Virus record (IMG/VR): IMGVR_UViG_3300044712_000810
Coordinates: 248,001 to 312,000 of that record
Length of the DNA: 64,000 nucleotides
Direction: 5' to 3' (one strand)
Source of the DNA: a virus
The position numbers were made by a program, and so were the translations under genes. The notes beneath the pieces were generated by a model, which worked only from the letters and a program-made list of their open reading frames with translations, had not been told where the DNA came from and searched no databases. Below, in pieces: positions 30,789 through 38,771 of this stretch (position 1 is the first letter of the stretch; the number at the start of each line of letters is the position of its first letter).

Positions 30789-30798
30789 ATAAAATTGC

Positions 30799-30889
30799 GG
30801 TGGGGTGGCAGAGCTGGCTTAATGCGCGAACCTGCTAAGTTCGTGGGTCTTAAAACGCCCCGAGAGTTCGAATCTCTCCCCCGCCGCCA
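30799..30889 (+). tRNA. tRNA-Ser (GCT)
   Basis: Type II, acceptor GGTGGGG/CCCCGCC with G discriminator, loop CTGCTAA, CCA. Confidence 0.94.
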
Positions 30890-30919
30890 TTTTTAACTAC
30901 AAACACAACAGGACACAAA

Positions 30920-31303
30920 ATGAGTAAGTATTTCTCTTTTTTTGACGAATCTTCAAACATGAGTGTAATTGGTCTTATTAGCATGACCAGTAATAAAGTA
31001 CATATGTACGAGATTGATTCGGCTTTCATTGAAGCTCATCTTAATGCTATCAAACAATCAGAAAATGAAAATCTTGACATTAATGGAATTCTTGTATTTG
31101 GAGAATGTGAAAAAAATGATAAAGATCAATTTTCATTTGGTGATGCAGTTTGTGGATTTTATGAAGGTGTAAATATGAAAGACGAATTTTTAAAAGAAGA
31201 TAATTCTAAGTTTTATAAAAAATATCTGATGGAAACTGTCAATCAATATCATGATGCGACAGATTTGATTTCCACAGGCTATGAAAATGCAACAATTAAT
31301 TAA
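30920..31303 (+). CDS. Unknown protein
   Basis: 127 aa, acidic, alpha/beta. AGGA precedes the ATG. Overlaps the HD-domain gene by 23 bases. No family recognised. Confidence 0.6.
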   Translation: MSKYFSFFDESSNMSVIGLISMTSNKVHMYEIDSAFIEAHLNAIKQSENENLDINGILVFGECEKNDKDQFSFGDAVCGFYEGVNMKDEFLKEDNSKFYKKYLMETVNQYHDATDLISTGYENATIN

Positions 31304-31805
31304 AATTATTCGAAAACAATACAAACTGGACTTCTTAAAAGGAGTTCATGGAATCTCCCATTGGGCGAGATTATATACATATGGAAACATACTCTGTGAT
31401 GGAAATAGCAATATTGATCGCAAAGTTGTGTCCATGTTTTCTATTTTTCATGATTCTTGCAGATTAAATGATCATGATGATCCAGGACATGGTAAACGCT
31501 CATGTAAATTGCTTGAAAATATTTTACCAGATCTTGGCGGATTAAATATAGAACAATATACACAACTTTATTATGCGTGTGGCAGACATACGTTTGGTAC
31601 ACCTGATGAAGTTGATGATGTGACTATACTTACATGTTGGGATATTGATCGACTTGATTTATATAGAGTTGGTAATTATCCTGATCCTAAATTACTTTGT
31701 ACACCAGCTGCAAGAGATAAAGATTTAATATGGCGTTGTAGTGAATTGGCCGAACATCATCATGTGTATCATGATGTAATAAATAATTGGGGAGTAGATA
31801 TCTAA
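31281..31805 (+). CDS. HD-domain phosphohydrolase-like protein
   Basis: 174 aa. The metal-binding HD pattern is visible: GVHGISHWARL (first His), FHDSCR (the HD pair), GHGKRSC (further His) and CWDIDRLDL (final Asp). HD proteins cleave phosphoesters of nucleotides. The small size and H...HD...D spacing fit a nucleotide phosphohydrolase, but no substrate can be given. Confidence 0.72.
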   Translation: MKMQQLIKIIRKQYKLDFLKGVHGISHWARLYTYGNILCDGNSNIDRKVVSMFSIFHDSCRLNDHDDPGHGKRSCKLLENILPDLGGLNIEQYTQLYYACGRHTFGTPDEVDDVTILTCWDIDRLDLYRVGNYPDPKLLCTPAARDKDLIWRCSELAEHHHVYHDVINNWGVDI

Positions 31806-32233
31806 TGTACGTTTGTCCTTCATGTTATGGTATTTTCAATGAATTAGATAACTATGGTGATGAAGTACTTTGTCCAAATAAACTTTGTGATGAAGTAGAA
31901 CTTGTACAGATTGATGAAGCATTATGTGATGTTATTAGCACTATGTGGCGTCAAGGAATTGAAACTAAATTCTGTTGTGCCGGTCATCTATATGAGAAAT
32001 TTTCAAGAAGTTATATAGTTTTAGAAAAACCAATGTTAGTACACGTTGCAAAGATATTTAAACATTTCCCTAATGATTTTACTAATATTAAAATCGATCT
32101 CGAAAATGCACCTGAAGAATGTTTTGCACTTCGAGTAACTGATGATGAAAACTTTAATGTATTTGAACGTATAAATATTCAAACAGAATTTTTAAAGTTC
32201 TTATACATGTTAACCGATGAATATCGGAAGTAG
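31805..32233 (+). CDS. Zinc-ribbon protein, unknown
   Basis: 142 aa from the ATG at 31805. N-terminal zinc ribbon (CPSCYGIF, then CPNKLC) and a CCAGH motif at residues 58-62, followed by an alpha/beta domain. Unknown family; CCAGH motifs occur in small phage proteins of unknown role. Confidence 0.6.
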   Translation: MYVCPSCYGIFNELDNYGDEVLCPNKLCDEVELVQIDEALCDVISTMWRQGIETKFCCAGHLYEKFSRSYIVLEKPMLVHVAKIFKHFPNDFTNIKIDLENAPEECFALRVTDDENFNVFERINIQTEFLKFLYMLTDEYRK

Positions 32234-32474
32234 GATTTATTATCCAATTGACTCCGATAGTATTGTAGTAGGTTATATTACTAAAATTACACGTGAACGT
32301 GGACATAATTTCCTTGAAATGAGTTTTGACGGATGCGAATCAAAAACTCATATACGCGAAGATCTAGTATTTGAGTATCCAGAAAATTTTACTGGAACTC
32401 CAAAAGAATTAGTCGATCGTGCAACAGCATTATCATATTTTCGCAACTTGTGCGCCCGTAGCTCAGCGGATTAG
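32217..32474 (+). CDS. Unknown protein whose 3' end runs into tRNA-Arg
   Basis: 85 aa, beta-rich. The last 23 bases, including the stop, lie inside the 5' part of tRNA-Arg, so the mRNA must be cut when the tRNA is matured, or the C-terminus was formed by tRNA insertion. Confidence 0.5.
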   Translation: MNIGSRIYYPIDSDSIVVGYITKITRERGHNFLEMSFDGCESKTHIREDLVFEYPENFTGTPKELVDRATALSYFRNLCARSSAD

Positions 32475-32528
32475 AGTACTTGGCTACGAACCAAGGGGTC
32501 GGAGGTTCGAATCCTTCCGGGCGTACCA
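32452..32528 (+). tRNA. tRNA-Arg (ACG)
   Basis: Acceptor GCGCCCG/CGGGCGT, loop CTACGAA, CCA. A34 would need deamination to inosine to read all CGN codons. Confidence 0.95.
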
Positions 32529-32549
32529 CTTTTACCTGGAGATTAACTA

Positions 32550-32852
32550 ATGTGGAAAGACAAATTCGGAAGAGATGTAAATATCGGTGATTTTATCATT
32601 TATGGCCGTGCACTCGGAAGATGTGCCGGAATATCTATTGGTAAAGTTATTGGATATAAAACATCAACTCCAAAATATTATACTAACCCAATTGAAAAAT
32701 TGCAAATTATCACAGAGGAAGGAAGCAAGACTTATCTTGAATTCCCAAGTCGTGTAATTGTAATCCCTGATTATCATCCTGACGTTCCTGTCTTAAGACA
32801 TGGAGCATGGGGTGAACCTAAATATGAACCAATAGAATGGAAAGATGAATAA
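32550..32852 (+). CDS. Unknown protein
   Basis: 100 aa, beta-rich, starting MWKDKFGRDVNIGDFIIYGRALGR in style of small SH3-like phage proteins. CTGGAG precedes the ATG. No firm assignment. Confidence 0.6.
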   Translation: MWKDKFGRDVNIGDFIIYGRALGRCAGISIGKVIGYKTSTPKYYTNPIEKLQIITEEGSKTYLEFPSRVIVIPDYHPDVPVLRHGAWGEPKYEPIEWKDE

Positions 32853-33027
32853 GTTAACCAAACAACAAAAACGAAAATTAGAAAAGATAGTAGAAAGAAT
32901 TAGAATAACTATAATGATTATTATAATATTAATAGGTATTATAGCATTTGCGCTCATCGCTGCTAAAAGTGGCGGCAAAACTGCACCATCGGGGAATTAT
33001 CCGTTGTTGTTATTCCCATTCTTCTAG
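32845..33027 (+). CDS. Small membrane protein
   Basis: 60 aa: a basic N-terminus, one hydrophobic helix (ITIMIIIILIGIIAFALIA) and a short Gly/Pro tail. Overlaps the preceding gene by 8 bases. Confidence 0.58.
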   Translation: MNKLTKQQKRKLEKIVERIRITIMIIIILIGIIAFALIAAKSGGKTAPSGNYPLLLFPFF

Positions 33028-33035
33028 GAATTAAA

Positions 33036-33359
33036 ATGACAAAATATGAAAGACTCAAACAAGAGCTAGAAACAACAGGCAAAGGTAATATGAAATGCTT
33101 CGGCAATAGTATGTTACCTATACTCGCAAATCCAACAACTAATGAATATGTAAAATGTGAAGAATATGAAGTCGGTGATATCGTCTTCTGCAAAGTTAAA
33201 GGACGATATATCGATGCTCATAAGATCACTCAAAAAGCTGCCGATGGTAGTTATTTGATATCTAATAATAAAGGTCATGACAATGGCTGGACTAGACAAA
33301 TCTTTGGCAAAGTTGTAAAAGCAACTGATAATGCCGGAAATGTCAAGGAGTTTAAATAA
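33036..33359 (+). CDS. S24/S26 peptidase-fold protein (LexA/signal-peptidase-like)
   Basis: 107 aa. Matches the minimal S24/S26 core: GNSMLPIL (the catalytic Ser-Met), EVGDIVFCKV, YIDAHKITQ in the position of the general-base region, ISNNKGHDNGW and IFGKVV. It has no DNA-binding or membrane domain, so it is neither a full LexA nor a signal peptidase. The AHK in place of a clear catalytic Lys makes activity uncertain. A protease or an inactive binding relative are both possible. Confidence 0.7.
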   Translation: MTKYERLKQELETTGKGNMKCFGNSMLPILANPTTNEYVKCEEYEVGDIVFCKVKGRYIDAHKITQKAADGSYLISNNKGHDNGWTRQIFGKVVKATDNAGNVKEFK

Positions 33360-33448
33360 TGTCATATATCGAAACTTCTGATGAAGTACTCGATCAAGGC
33401 GAACAGGAAATTCAAGATGTTCATGACGTTCCTGAAGACGAAGTTTAA
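33359..33448 (+). CDS. Very short acidic ORF
   Basis: 29 aa, 14 of them Asp/Glu/Gln, with GGAG 9 nt before the ATG and one-base coupling to the preceding stop. Plausible as a real small gene, but short. Confidence 0.45.
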   Translation: MSYIETSDEVLDQGEQEIQDVHDVPEDEV

Positions 33449-33455
33449 ATAATAT

Positions 33456-33542
33456 GCAGCTGTGGTGGAACTGGTAGACACGCTAGCTTGAGGGGCTAGT
33501 TGAAGCAATTCAGTGCAGGTTCGAGTCCTGTCAGCTGTACCA
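33456..33542 (+). tRNA. tRNA-Leu (GAG)
   Basis: Type II, acceptor GCAGCTG/CAGCTGT, loop TTGAGGG, CCA. Third Leu isoacceptor here. Confidence 0.95.
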
Positions 33543-33556
33543 CTTTTGGAGGCTCC

Positions 33557-33796
33557 ATGAAACACTTCATGGTTACACTTAAACAGAATTGGACAAATAA
33601 TATAACAACTGATGATCTTCGTAGATATCTCGAAGAAGATCATGATTGTAAAATTGATTTCATATCAAAAAGTAATAATTATGTTGCTATATTTGCGACT
33701 GATAATACTGTCGCAAGTCTTTTGATGAAGCCATCGGGGATCATCGAGACTATTTCTGAAGTGCAACCCATGAAAGCGTTGGAGACAAAATCATGA
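33557..33796 (+). CDS. Small protein, unknown
   Basis: 79 aa from the ATG at 33557 (TTGGAGG before it), ferredoxin-like alternation of strands and helices. No family recognised. Confidence 0.6.
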   Translation: MKHFMVTLKQNWTNNITTDDLRRYLEEDHDCKIDFISKSNNYVAIFATDNTVASLLMKPSGIIETISEVQPMKALETKS

Positions 33797-33969
33797 ACTG
33801 GTATGTTCTCGGCATCGTGTGTGTACTCGCATTGGTGCTTTTCTCGATTCTTATGTTCTTGAAACTAATTGTGATGAACATCAAAACTCTTGTCGTATGC
33901 GGTATTATCGTTGCGGCGGTGTACTGGTGTTATAAACGTTTCTGTTCAGGTAGCAATACCGGAAGCTAA
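33793..33969 (+). CDS. Two-helix membrane protein
   Basis: 58 aa, hydrophobic residues 4-24 and 30-46, basic C-terminus (YKRFCSGSNTGS). TTGGAG precedes the ATG, 4-base overlap with the preceding gene. Holin-like size, but no evidence of lysis function. Confidence 0.58.
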   Translation: MNWYVLGIVCVLALVLFSILMFLKLIVMNIKTLVVCGIIVAAVYWCYKRFCSGSNTGS

Positions 33970-33976
33970 ATGTTGG

Positions 33977-33996
33977 TGCGGGGTTTCGACCCCGCA
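33977..33996 (+). terminator. Terminator-like hairpin
   Basis: TGCGGGGT-TTCG-ACCCCGCA, then a short ATTTAAT. Confidence 0.6.
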
Positions 33997-34020
33997 TCCA
34001 TTTAATCCTTCGAGATTATT

Positions 34021-34317
34021 ATGCGAAATCCAGTTAAATTCAATGCAAATGAACATATATCTAGCCTTATTAAAGGCAAAGATTTTAAACATTTAAGAAT
34101 TGTATTTAATCGAATTACGGATATAGTAAAGAAAGTATCAATGGGTAGATGTTATGGTGTATCTCATAGAATGGCACCCGGAAGTATAAAATTTCAAAAA
34201 TTTACAGACAACGGCATACACTTTGTAGGATATGGCGAACGTGGACTTGTAAATTTCTACGTCATATGCGATGAAGAAAATCGGGATGAAATAATCAAAG
34301 AGGTTGCCAATGTCTAA
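34021..34317 (+). CDS. Unknown protein
   Basis: 98 aa, basic, alpha/beta. Overlaps the next small gene by 8 bases. No family recognised. Confidence 0.6.
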   Translation: MRNPVKFNANEHISSLIKGKDFKHLRIVFNRITDIVKKVSMGRCYGVSHRMAPGSIKFQKFTDNGIHFVGYGERGLVNFYVICDEENRDEIIKEVANV

Positions 34318-34450
34318 CCCACATAAAATCTGTGGAACTATATTAGCAATCATGTTGATGTTTGGAAGTATAATCATAGACGATGTAAATTGTCTTAAAG
34401 GACTATCAGCATCAGCATGGTTCTTAGTAATCTTAGCATTACTTAAATAA
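34310..34450 (+). CDS. Small membrane protein
   Basis: 46 aa with two short hydrophobic segments (CGTILAIMLMFGSIII and SAWFLVILALL). AAAGAGG precedes the ATG. Confidence 0.5.
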   Translation: MSNPHKICGTILAIMLMFGSIIIDDVNCLKGLSASAWFLVILALLK

Positions 34451-34454
34451 CAAT

Positions 34455-34531
34455 GCCAGCTTGGTGAAGTGGCCTAACACGGGGGTCTCATAAGCCCCTA
34501 TTCACTGGTTCGAATCCAGTAGCTGGTACCA
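34455..34531 (+). tRNA. tRNA-Met (CAT) or tRNA-Ile2
   Basis: Loop CTCATAA, acceptor GCCAGCT/AGCTGGT, CCA. G1 pairs with T72, so it is not a typical initiator. CAT may be Met, or Ile if lysidine-modified. Confidence 0.93.
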
Positions 34532-34550
34532 TTTAAACACTGGAGGTTTC

Positions 34551-35009
34551 GTGTTCACTGAATTACTTGGTAAAATAATAGTTGATATCGAAATAGGACA
34601 CGATGAAGAAGACAATGATGCAATATATTTCTTGTTAAATGATAAAACAAAACTCAAAATGTATCATCAACAAGATTGTTGTGAATCAGTATCAATTAAA
34701 GAAATAGTTGGAGACATAAATAATTTAATTGGGCATCCAATTCTCGAAGCGGATGAATCAGTTAAAGAAACTCGTGGCGATGATGAAGAATCTGAAACAT
34801 GGACATTTTATAAATTAAGCACGATAAAAGGTAATGTAAACATATCATGGTATGGAACATCCAATGGATATTATTCTGAATCTGTTAATATTGCATATGA
34901 AGATTTTGATATGGAAGATGAAATCTTAAGACTTTCAAAAAAATTAACAGAAATAACCAATGGTGATGTTGCATTAGCAATTAAAAAATATATAATTGAA
35001 AATATGTAA
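34551..35009 (+). CDS. Unknown protein with shared C-terminal tail, GTG start
   Basis: 152 aa. CTGGAGG precedes the GTG. Acidic alpha/beta protein (LGKIIVDIEIGHDEEDNDAIY). Ends LAIKKYIIENM; no gene overlaps the stop, so the tail is kept without the overlap constraint. Followed by a terminator. Confidence 0.62.
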   Translation: MFTELLGKIIVDIEIGHDEEDNDAIYFLLNDKTKLKMYHQQDCCESVSIKEIVGDINNLIGHPILEADESVKETRGDDEESETWTFYKLSTIKGNVNISWYGTSNGYYSESVNIAYEDFDMEDEILRLSKKLTEITNGDVALAIKKYIIENM

Positions 35010-35011
35010 TT

Positions 35012-35037
35012 GGGAGCTATATGCTCCCATTTTTTTA
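35012..35037 (+). terminator. Rho-independent terminator
   Basis: GGGAGC-TATAT-GCTCCC followed by ATTTTTTT. A 3' to 5' order of terminator then gene run suggests partial read-through. Confidence 0.8.
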
Positions 35038-35057
35038 GTTTGTTTTTTGGAGGTCTC

Positions 35058-35303
35058 ATGGATATTAAGGAAAACACAATAATCATTAGATGTGATTATT
35101 CTTTAAGTGATCAGAGTGACTGTAAATTATATAAATCAAATCCTGGACAAAATATGATGTTCAATGTGTGTGCACATATTTTAGGAACCAGATGTGATTG
35201 GTGTAATCATCCACAAAGAATTAAAGAAAAAATAGTTGAATTATATTTACAACATTTTGAAACACATGAAGAATTTCAGAAACTATTATTGGAAAAGATA
35301 TGA
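35058..35303 (+). CDS. Cys-rich tandem family, member 1
   Basis: 81 aa from the ATG at 35058. Family pattern: Cys-Asp-Tyr near the start, a Cys about ten residues on, two central Cys and a CDWC pair, then a helix ending EEFQKLLLEKI. Likely metal-binding. The last codons hold TTGGAA and ATGA overlap with member 2. Confidence 0.68.
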   Translation: MDIKENTIIIRCDYSLSDQSDCKLYKSNPGQNMMFNVCAHILGTRCDWCNHPQRIKEKIVELYLQHFETHEEFQKLLLEKI

Positions 35304-35575
35304 ATTTTGATCTACATGTCATGTGTGATTTTGATGATGACTTTAATCAATGCCCATGTTTTAAAAAAGAAGAATATGCGCGTATGCAATATTACCATGA
35401 TGAAAATGGAAAACCCGGACATAGAGAAGCGGGAGTAATAACTACTTGTGAATTTTATGATTCAGATAATAATGGTTGTTATGAACAATCACGGTATGTA
35501 CAAAGTGTTGTAGAACTATATTTACTACATTGTAAATCTGAACTGTTTCAAAAGGTATTAATAGAAAAAATATGA
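35300..35575 (+). CDS. Cys-rich tandem family, member 2
   Basis: 91 aa. MCDFDDDFNQCPCF, TTCEFYD and GCYEQ repeat the family cysteines, and the tail is LFQKVLIEKI. ATGA overlaps at both ends. Confidence 0.68.
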   Translation: MNFDLHVMCDFDDDFNQCPCFKKEEYARMQYYHDENGKPGHREAGVITTCEFYDSDNNGCYEQSRYVQSVVELYLLHCKSELFQKVLIEKI

Positions 35576-35847
35576 TAGATCTACCATTTGAACCAACATG
35601 GGTTTTATATGAATGTCCTCATTGGTTAAGTTACGCAGTATATAAATTAAATCGTAATTGTGAATTTTATGAAGAAGGTAAAGTATATGAATCAGATTTA
35701 ATGACACGTCGATGTAAATTCTCAAAAGAAATAAACCATCGTGATTGTCGGTGTACTGAAAGACAAAAACGATTAATTATTAACGAGTATTTACGTTTAT
35801 TTGAAACTCCTGAGGAGTTTCAAAAGTTGTTGTTGGAGAAAATATGA
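35572..35847 (+). CDS. Cys-rich tandem family, member 3
   Basis: 91 aa. YECPHWL, NCEFYE, RRCKFS and RDCRC carry the family cysteines; tail PEEFQKLLLEKI. ATGA overlaps at both ends. Confidence 0.68.
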   Translation: MIDLPFEPTWVLYECPHWLSYAVYKLNRNCEFYEEGKVYESDLMTRRCKFSKEINHRDCRCTERQKRLIINEYLRLFETPEEFQKLLLEKI

Positions 35848-36155
35848 GTGCACATCAAGACTTTATGACAGCATTGGATACATATTTAGATTTACTTAAA
35901 ACCACACGTATTCGAACTATTTATTTAAATGGATACATATATGAATTAGTATTAGTAGAAGGCGAGTTATTAGTATATGAATTTTATAATCATGATAAAA
36001 GTGATCATATTGTGTATGAAACAAGATCTCATGATTATCCTGGTGATTGTACAATGTTACAGACTCTTATGATGGGTGCACATATGCACTCATCAGATCA
36101 AAAAATGAAAGAATTAGAAATTGATATACAGAAACGTATAATGGAATTAATATGA
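35844..36155 (+). CDS. Unknown protein inside the Cys-rich run
   Basis: 103 aa. Lacks the cysteine pattern but ends IDIQKRIMELI and is coupled by ATGA overlaps to both neighbours. Unknown. Confidence 0.62.
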   Translation: MSAHQDFMTALDTYLDLLKTTRIRTIYLNGYIYELVLVEGELLVYEFYNHDKSDHIVYETRSHDYPGDCTMLQTLMMGAHMHSSDQKMKELEIDIQKRIMELI

Positions 36156-36439
36156 CAGATTATGATATTGATAATATTGCAGATGCATTATTAAACAATA
36201 CTCCAATAATGGCATTTAGAGTAGAATATCACTGTGACTATCAATTTTCAACAGATCGTACAGCGTGTCCATATTTTTCAAAGAGTAATTGGTCATCTAA
36301 ACGGTGTAGTCACTCGCAACATGATGATCATAAATTATGCGATAATAAAGAAAAAATTAAGAAAACAGTTGTTAAAGAATTCATTAAACATTTTGATAAT
36401 ATAACAGATTTTCAAAAACTTTTACTCGAGGAAGTATGA
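36152..36439 (+). CDS. Cys-rich tandem family, member 4
   Basis: 95 aa. YHCDYQF, TACPYFS, KRCSHS and LCDN repeat the cysteine pattern; tail TDFQKLLLEEV. ATGA overlap with the next member. Confidence 0.68.
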   Translation: MTDYDIDNIADALLNNTPIMAFRVEYHCDYQFSTDRTACPYFSKSNWSSKRCSHSQHDDHKLCDNKEKIKKTVVKEFIKHFDNITDFQKLLLEEV

Positions 36440-36672
36440 TAAAATTAGAATACAAATGCGCACACAGCACTTTAAAAGAAAAACGCACATGTTCAAAATT
36501 TAAATTAGTATATCATAATGCAGGTACCGAATATAAATATGCTGAATGTAAATGGATTAAATATGGCCAGTGTAATAATTTTGATCTTATGAAACAAGAA
36601 TTATTACAAGAATGTTTAGTCATGTTTGATGATAATGAACTAGTTCAAAAAGCAATAATTGCCGAAATTTGA
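36436..36672 (+). CDS. Cys-rich tandem family, member 5
   Basis: 78 aa. YKCAHS, RTCSKFK, AECKWI and QCNN repeat the pattern; tail LVQKAIIAEI. Last of the overlapping run before a promoter motif. Confidence 0.68.
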   Translation: MIKLEYKCAHSTLKEKRTCSKFKLVYHNAGTEYKYAECKWIKYGQCNNFDLMKQELLQECLVMFDDNELVQKAIIAEI

Positions 36673-36683
36673 ATATTGTCTGA

Positions 36684-36701
36684 TTTCATATAAAAATAGT
36701 A
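36684..36701 (+). promoter_or_regulatory. Phage promoter motif, AAAAA variant
   Basis: TTTCATATAAAAATAGTA, 20 nt before tRNA-Cys. Confidence 0.7.
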
Positions 36702-36720
36702 AACAAGTACGCGTGTAATA

Positions 36721-36800
36721 GGTGACGTGGCTCGAGTGGTCGAAGGCACGGGTCTGCAAAACCTGTATTACCGTCAGTTCGAATCTGACCGTCACCTCCA
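36721..36800 (+). tRNA. tRNA-Cys (GCA)
   Basis: Acceptor GGTGACG/CGTCACC, loop CTGCAAA, CCA. Confidence 0.95.
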
Positions 36801-36824
36801 TTTTAACTTTTTTGGAGAAACACA

Positions 36825-36995
36825 ATGAAAATGCAATTAATGGTTAAATGTCATTATTCAAACAAACGTGATTGTCCATTTTATGGCGAAACAGAATTTC
36901 ATCATACTGAAGGATGTTCACATTGTGTAACTTCATTGTGTACCAATAAGATTGCAATTAGCGATTTTTTAAAACAACTTATAGCTGATAAATAA
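36825..36995 (+). CDS. Cys-rich tandem family, member 6 (short)
   Basis: 56 aa. VKCHYS, RDCPFYG, GCSHC and LCTN give the same cysteine spacing, with a shortened tail FLKQLIADK. TTGGAG precedes the ATG. Separated from the other members by tRNA-Cys. Confidence 0.65.
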   Translation: MKMQLMVKCHYSNKRDCPFYGETEFHHTEGCSHCVTSLCTNKIAISDFLKQLIADK

Positions 36996-36996
36996 A

Positions 36997-37071
36997 GCGG
37001 GTGTAACTCAGCGGTAGAGTTCAACATTGCCAATGTTGCTGTCGTGGGTTCGAATCCCATCACCCGCTCCA
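36997..37071 (+). tRNA. tRNA-Gly (GCC)
   Basis: Acceptor GCGGGTG/CACCCGC, loop TTGCCAA, CCA. Starts one base after the preceding stop. Confidence 0.95.
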
Positions 37072-37083
37072 TCTTTCTTAAAC

Positions 37084-37159
37084 GGGTCAGTAGTTCAATT
37101 GGTAGAGCAGCGGTCTCCAAAACCGTTAGTTGTGGGTTCGAGTCCTACCTGGCCCGCCA
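37084..37159 (+). tRNA. tRNA-Trp (CCA)
   Basis: Acceptor GGGTCAG/CTGGCCC with G discriminator, loop CTCCAAA, CCA end. Confidence 0.95.
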
Positions 37160-37180
37160 CCTTTTAACCGGAGTAGTAAC

Positions 37181-37414
37181 ATGCCTGCATTAATTTGGTT
37201 GATTACAGGCGCAGCAACAGTCGTGTCAGCATTGAAGTATCTTGCCGACAAACAGGAAACCGACAACAAACAAACCGAACTTGGAAACAAGATTGTTGAA
37301 CAGAATTTGAAAATTCAACAACTTGAACAAAAGATCAAGTCCGATGCAGAAGTTCGCGCCAAGGCAGTTAAAATCATCGAAGAACACTACAAGCCTGAAG
37401 AGGACGATAAGTAA
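37181..37414 (+). CDS. Membrane-anchored coiled-coil protein
   Basis: 77 aa from the ATG at 37181 (CCGGAG before it). N-terminal hydrophobic helix (ALIWLITGAATVVSALKYL), then a coiled coil (TELGNKIVEQNLKIQQLEQK). This layout and the following lipoprotein gene, with one-base overlap, recall inner/outer spanin pairs, but the lipoprotein is larger than usual, so lysis function is only a guess. Confidence 0.6.
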   Translation: MPALIWLITGAATVVSALKYLADKQETDNKQTELGNKIVEQNLKIQQLEQKIKSDAEVRAKAVKIIEEHYKPEEDDK

Positions 37415-38136
37415 TGAAACGTTATCTTCTGCTCCTGTTTATGTGCATACTTCCTTTCATCACTGGTTGTGAACCTGGTGAAGGTGAAGTTAAGTACAAA
37501 AACAAATTCTTGCCATTACTATCTGCTCCTGAAGCAGCAATATATAAGAAAGTTCAAAAAGAATGGGATTATTCATATTTGATGCCAATCCGAAATGCGA
37601 TTTATCTTCGTCTTTCAGCGCCGGCTGATACTGATCTTCCATTCTATGATATTGCACCAACATTGGTGTTCATGAATGAGAAATATCTTAAAGAAAAAAA
37701 TAAAGATTTTAAATCCAAAAACATACTCTTTAGTGATATTAATGAATCATGGTGGGCGGCATTAGTTTCAAACGTTGAAAAAAGTGGCATCGATCTCAAT
37801 CAAATGATGGTTGATAAAGATAAACAGATTATCGTAACTATTTACGATGGTCGTCCACAAAAGAATCTGACTACTCCACAACCACCAAAGGTTGAAGTAA
37901 AGAAACCTGATATTAAAGAAACTAACATCGACAAAGTTGATGTTTCCGAATTACTTCCATATACTGAATATGAAATGCTTATGAAAGAAACCAAAACTTG
38001 CAGTTACGCGACTGAAATGCTTCTTAAGAAGCTTCGCGGTCAAAGATATCTATTCAAACAAGATAAAGATGAAATCATGCGTGAAGTTCTATTCTGTAAG
38101 AATATTGAACTTCAACAGCTGATTACAACTAAATAG
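37414..38136 (+). CDS. Lipoprotein, unknown
   Basis: 240 aa. Signal peptide with lipobox: MKRYLLLLFMCILPFITGC, cleavage before Cys19. The mature part is soluble, with a Pro/Lys linker around 150-165 (KNLTTPQPPKVEVKKPD). Overlaps the coiled-coil membrane protein by one base. Envelope location is expected. Confidence 0.7.
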   Translation: MKRYLLLLFMCILPFITGCEPGEGEVKYKNKFLPLLSAPEAAIYKKVQKEWDYSYLMPIRNAIYLRLSAPADTDLPFYDIAPTLVFMNEKYLKEKNKDFKSKNILFSDINESWWAALVSNVEKSGIDLNQMMVDKDKQIIVTIYDGRPQKNLTTPQPPKVEVKKPDIKETNIDKVDVSELLPYTEYEMLMKETKTCSYATEMLLKKLRGQRYLFKQDKDEIMREVLFCKNIELQQLITTK

Positions 38137-38144
38137 TATAGCAT

Positions 38145-38220
38145 GTTGGCGGTAGCTCAGTGGTAGAGCGCCTGGTTGTGGCCCAGGTGGTCGCGGGTTC
38201 AAATCCCGTCCGTCACCCCA
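38145..38220 (+). tRNA. tRNA-His (GTG)
   Basis: Loop TTGTGGC, T-loop TTCAAAT, encoded CCA, G-1 opposite C73 as in His tRNAs; one acceptor mismatch (T1-C72). Confidence 0.9.
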
Positions 38221-38249
38221 TTTTTACACATACCAAAGGAGACTAAACG

Positions 38250-38765
38250 ATGGCACTAGAGATCGAACGCAAATTCATGGTGAAGCGAGTTCCAACAGAA
38301 CTCAAATGCATCAAAGAGGTGCATATTTGGCAAGGCTATCTTGCCAATGCTCCCGGAAAGACCGTTCGAGTTCGAGTCATCGACTCTACTCCCGGTCCTC
38401 GTATTGGCATGTTGACCATCAAGATCAATGTGTCAGATTTGTGCAGTAAACACAACTGCCGCGAGGAACTCGAATACGAGATTCCTTTGGAAGACGCATA
38501 TCTACTCCTCAAGAACTGCGGAGGCATCGCAATCGAAAAGATCAGAAAGGTCTATGTTTGCGAACATGGTTATCATTGGGAAATTGACAATTTCCTGGAT
38601 GAAAACAACAGAGGTCTCACAATGGCCGAAGTCGAAATGAAGTCTGAACAGGATTACATCCCGGACAACAAACTTCCTGAATGGCTTGGCTATGAAGTGA
38701 CCAATGATCCCAGATATCTCAATGAGAATTTGGCAAATCGCGGATTTAACACTTGGGGAATTTAA
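38250..38765 (+). CDS. CYTH-domain triphosphatase-like protein
   Basis: 171 aa. CYTH start motif EIERKFMV (E-x-E-x-K), then QGYLANAPGKTVRVRV (charged tunnel strands), LTIKI, EELEYEIP and a late WEIDNFLDENNRGLTMAEVEM with the acidic metal ligands. CYTH/TTM enzymes hydrolyse triphosphates (tripolyphosphate, ThTP or nucleotides). Substrate here unknown. Codon use is GC-richer. AAGGAG precedes the ATG. Confidence 0.88.
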   Translation: MALEIERKFMVKRVPTELKCIKEVHIWQGYLANAPGKTVRVRVIDSTPGPRIGMLTIKINVSDLCSKHNCREELEYEIPLEDAYLLLKNCGGIAIEKIRKVYVCEHGYHWEIDNFLDENNRGLTMAEVEMKSEQDYIPDNKLPEWLGYEVTNDPRYLNENLANRGFNTWGI

Positions 38766-38771
38766 CAAAGT

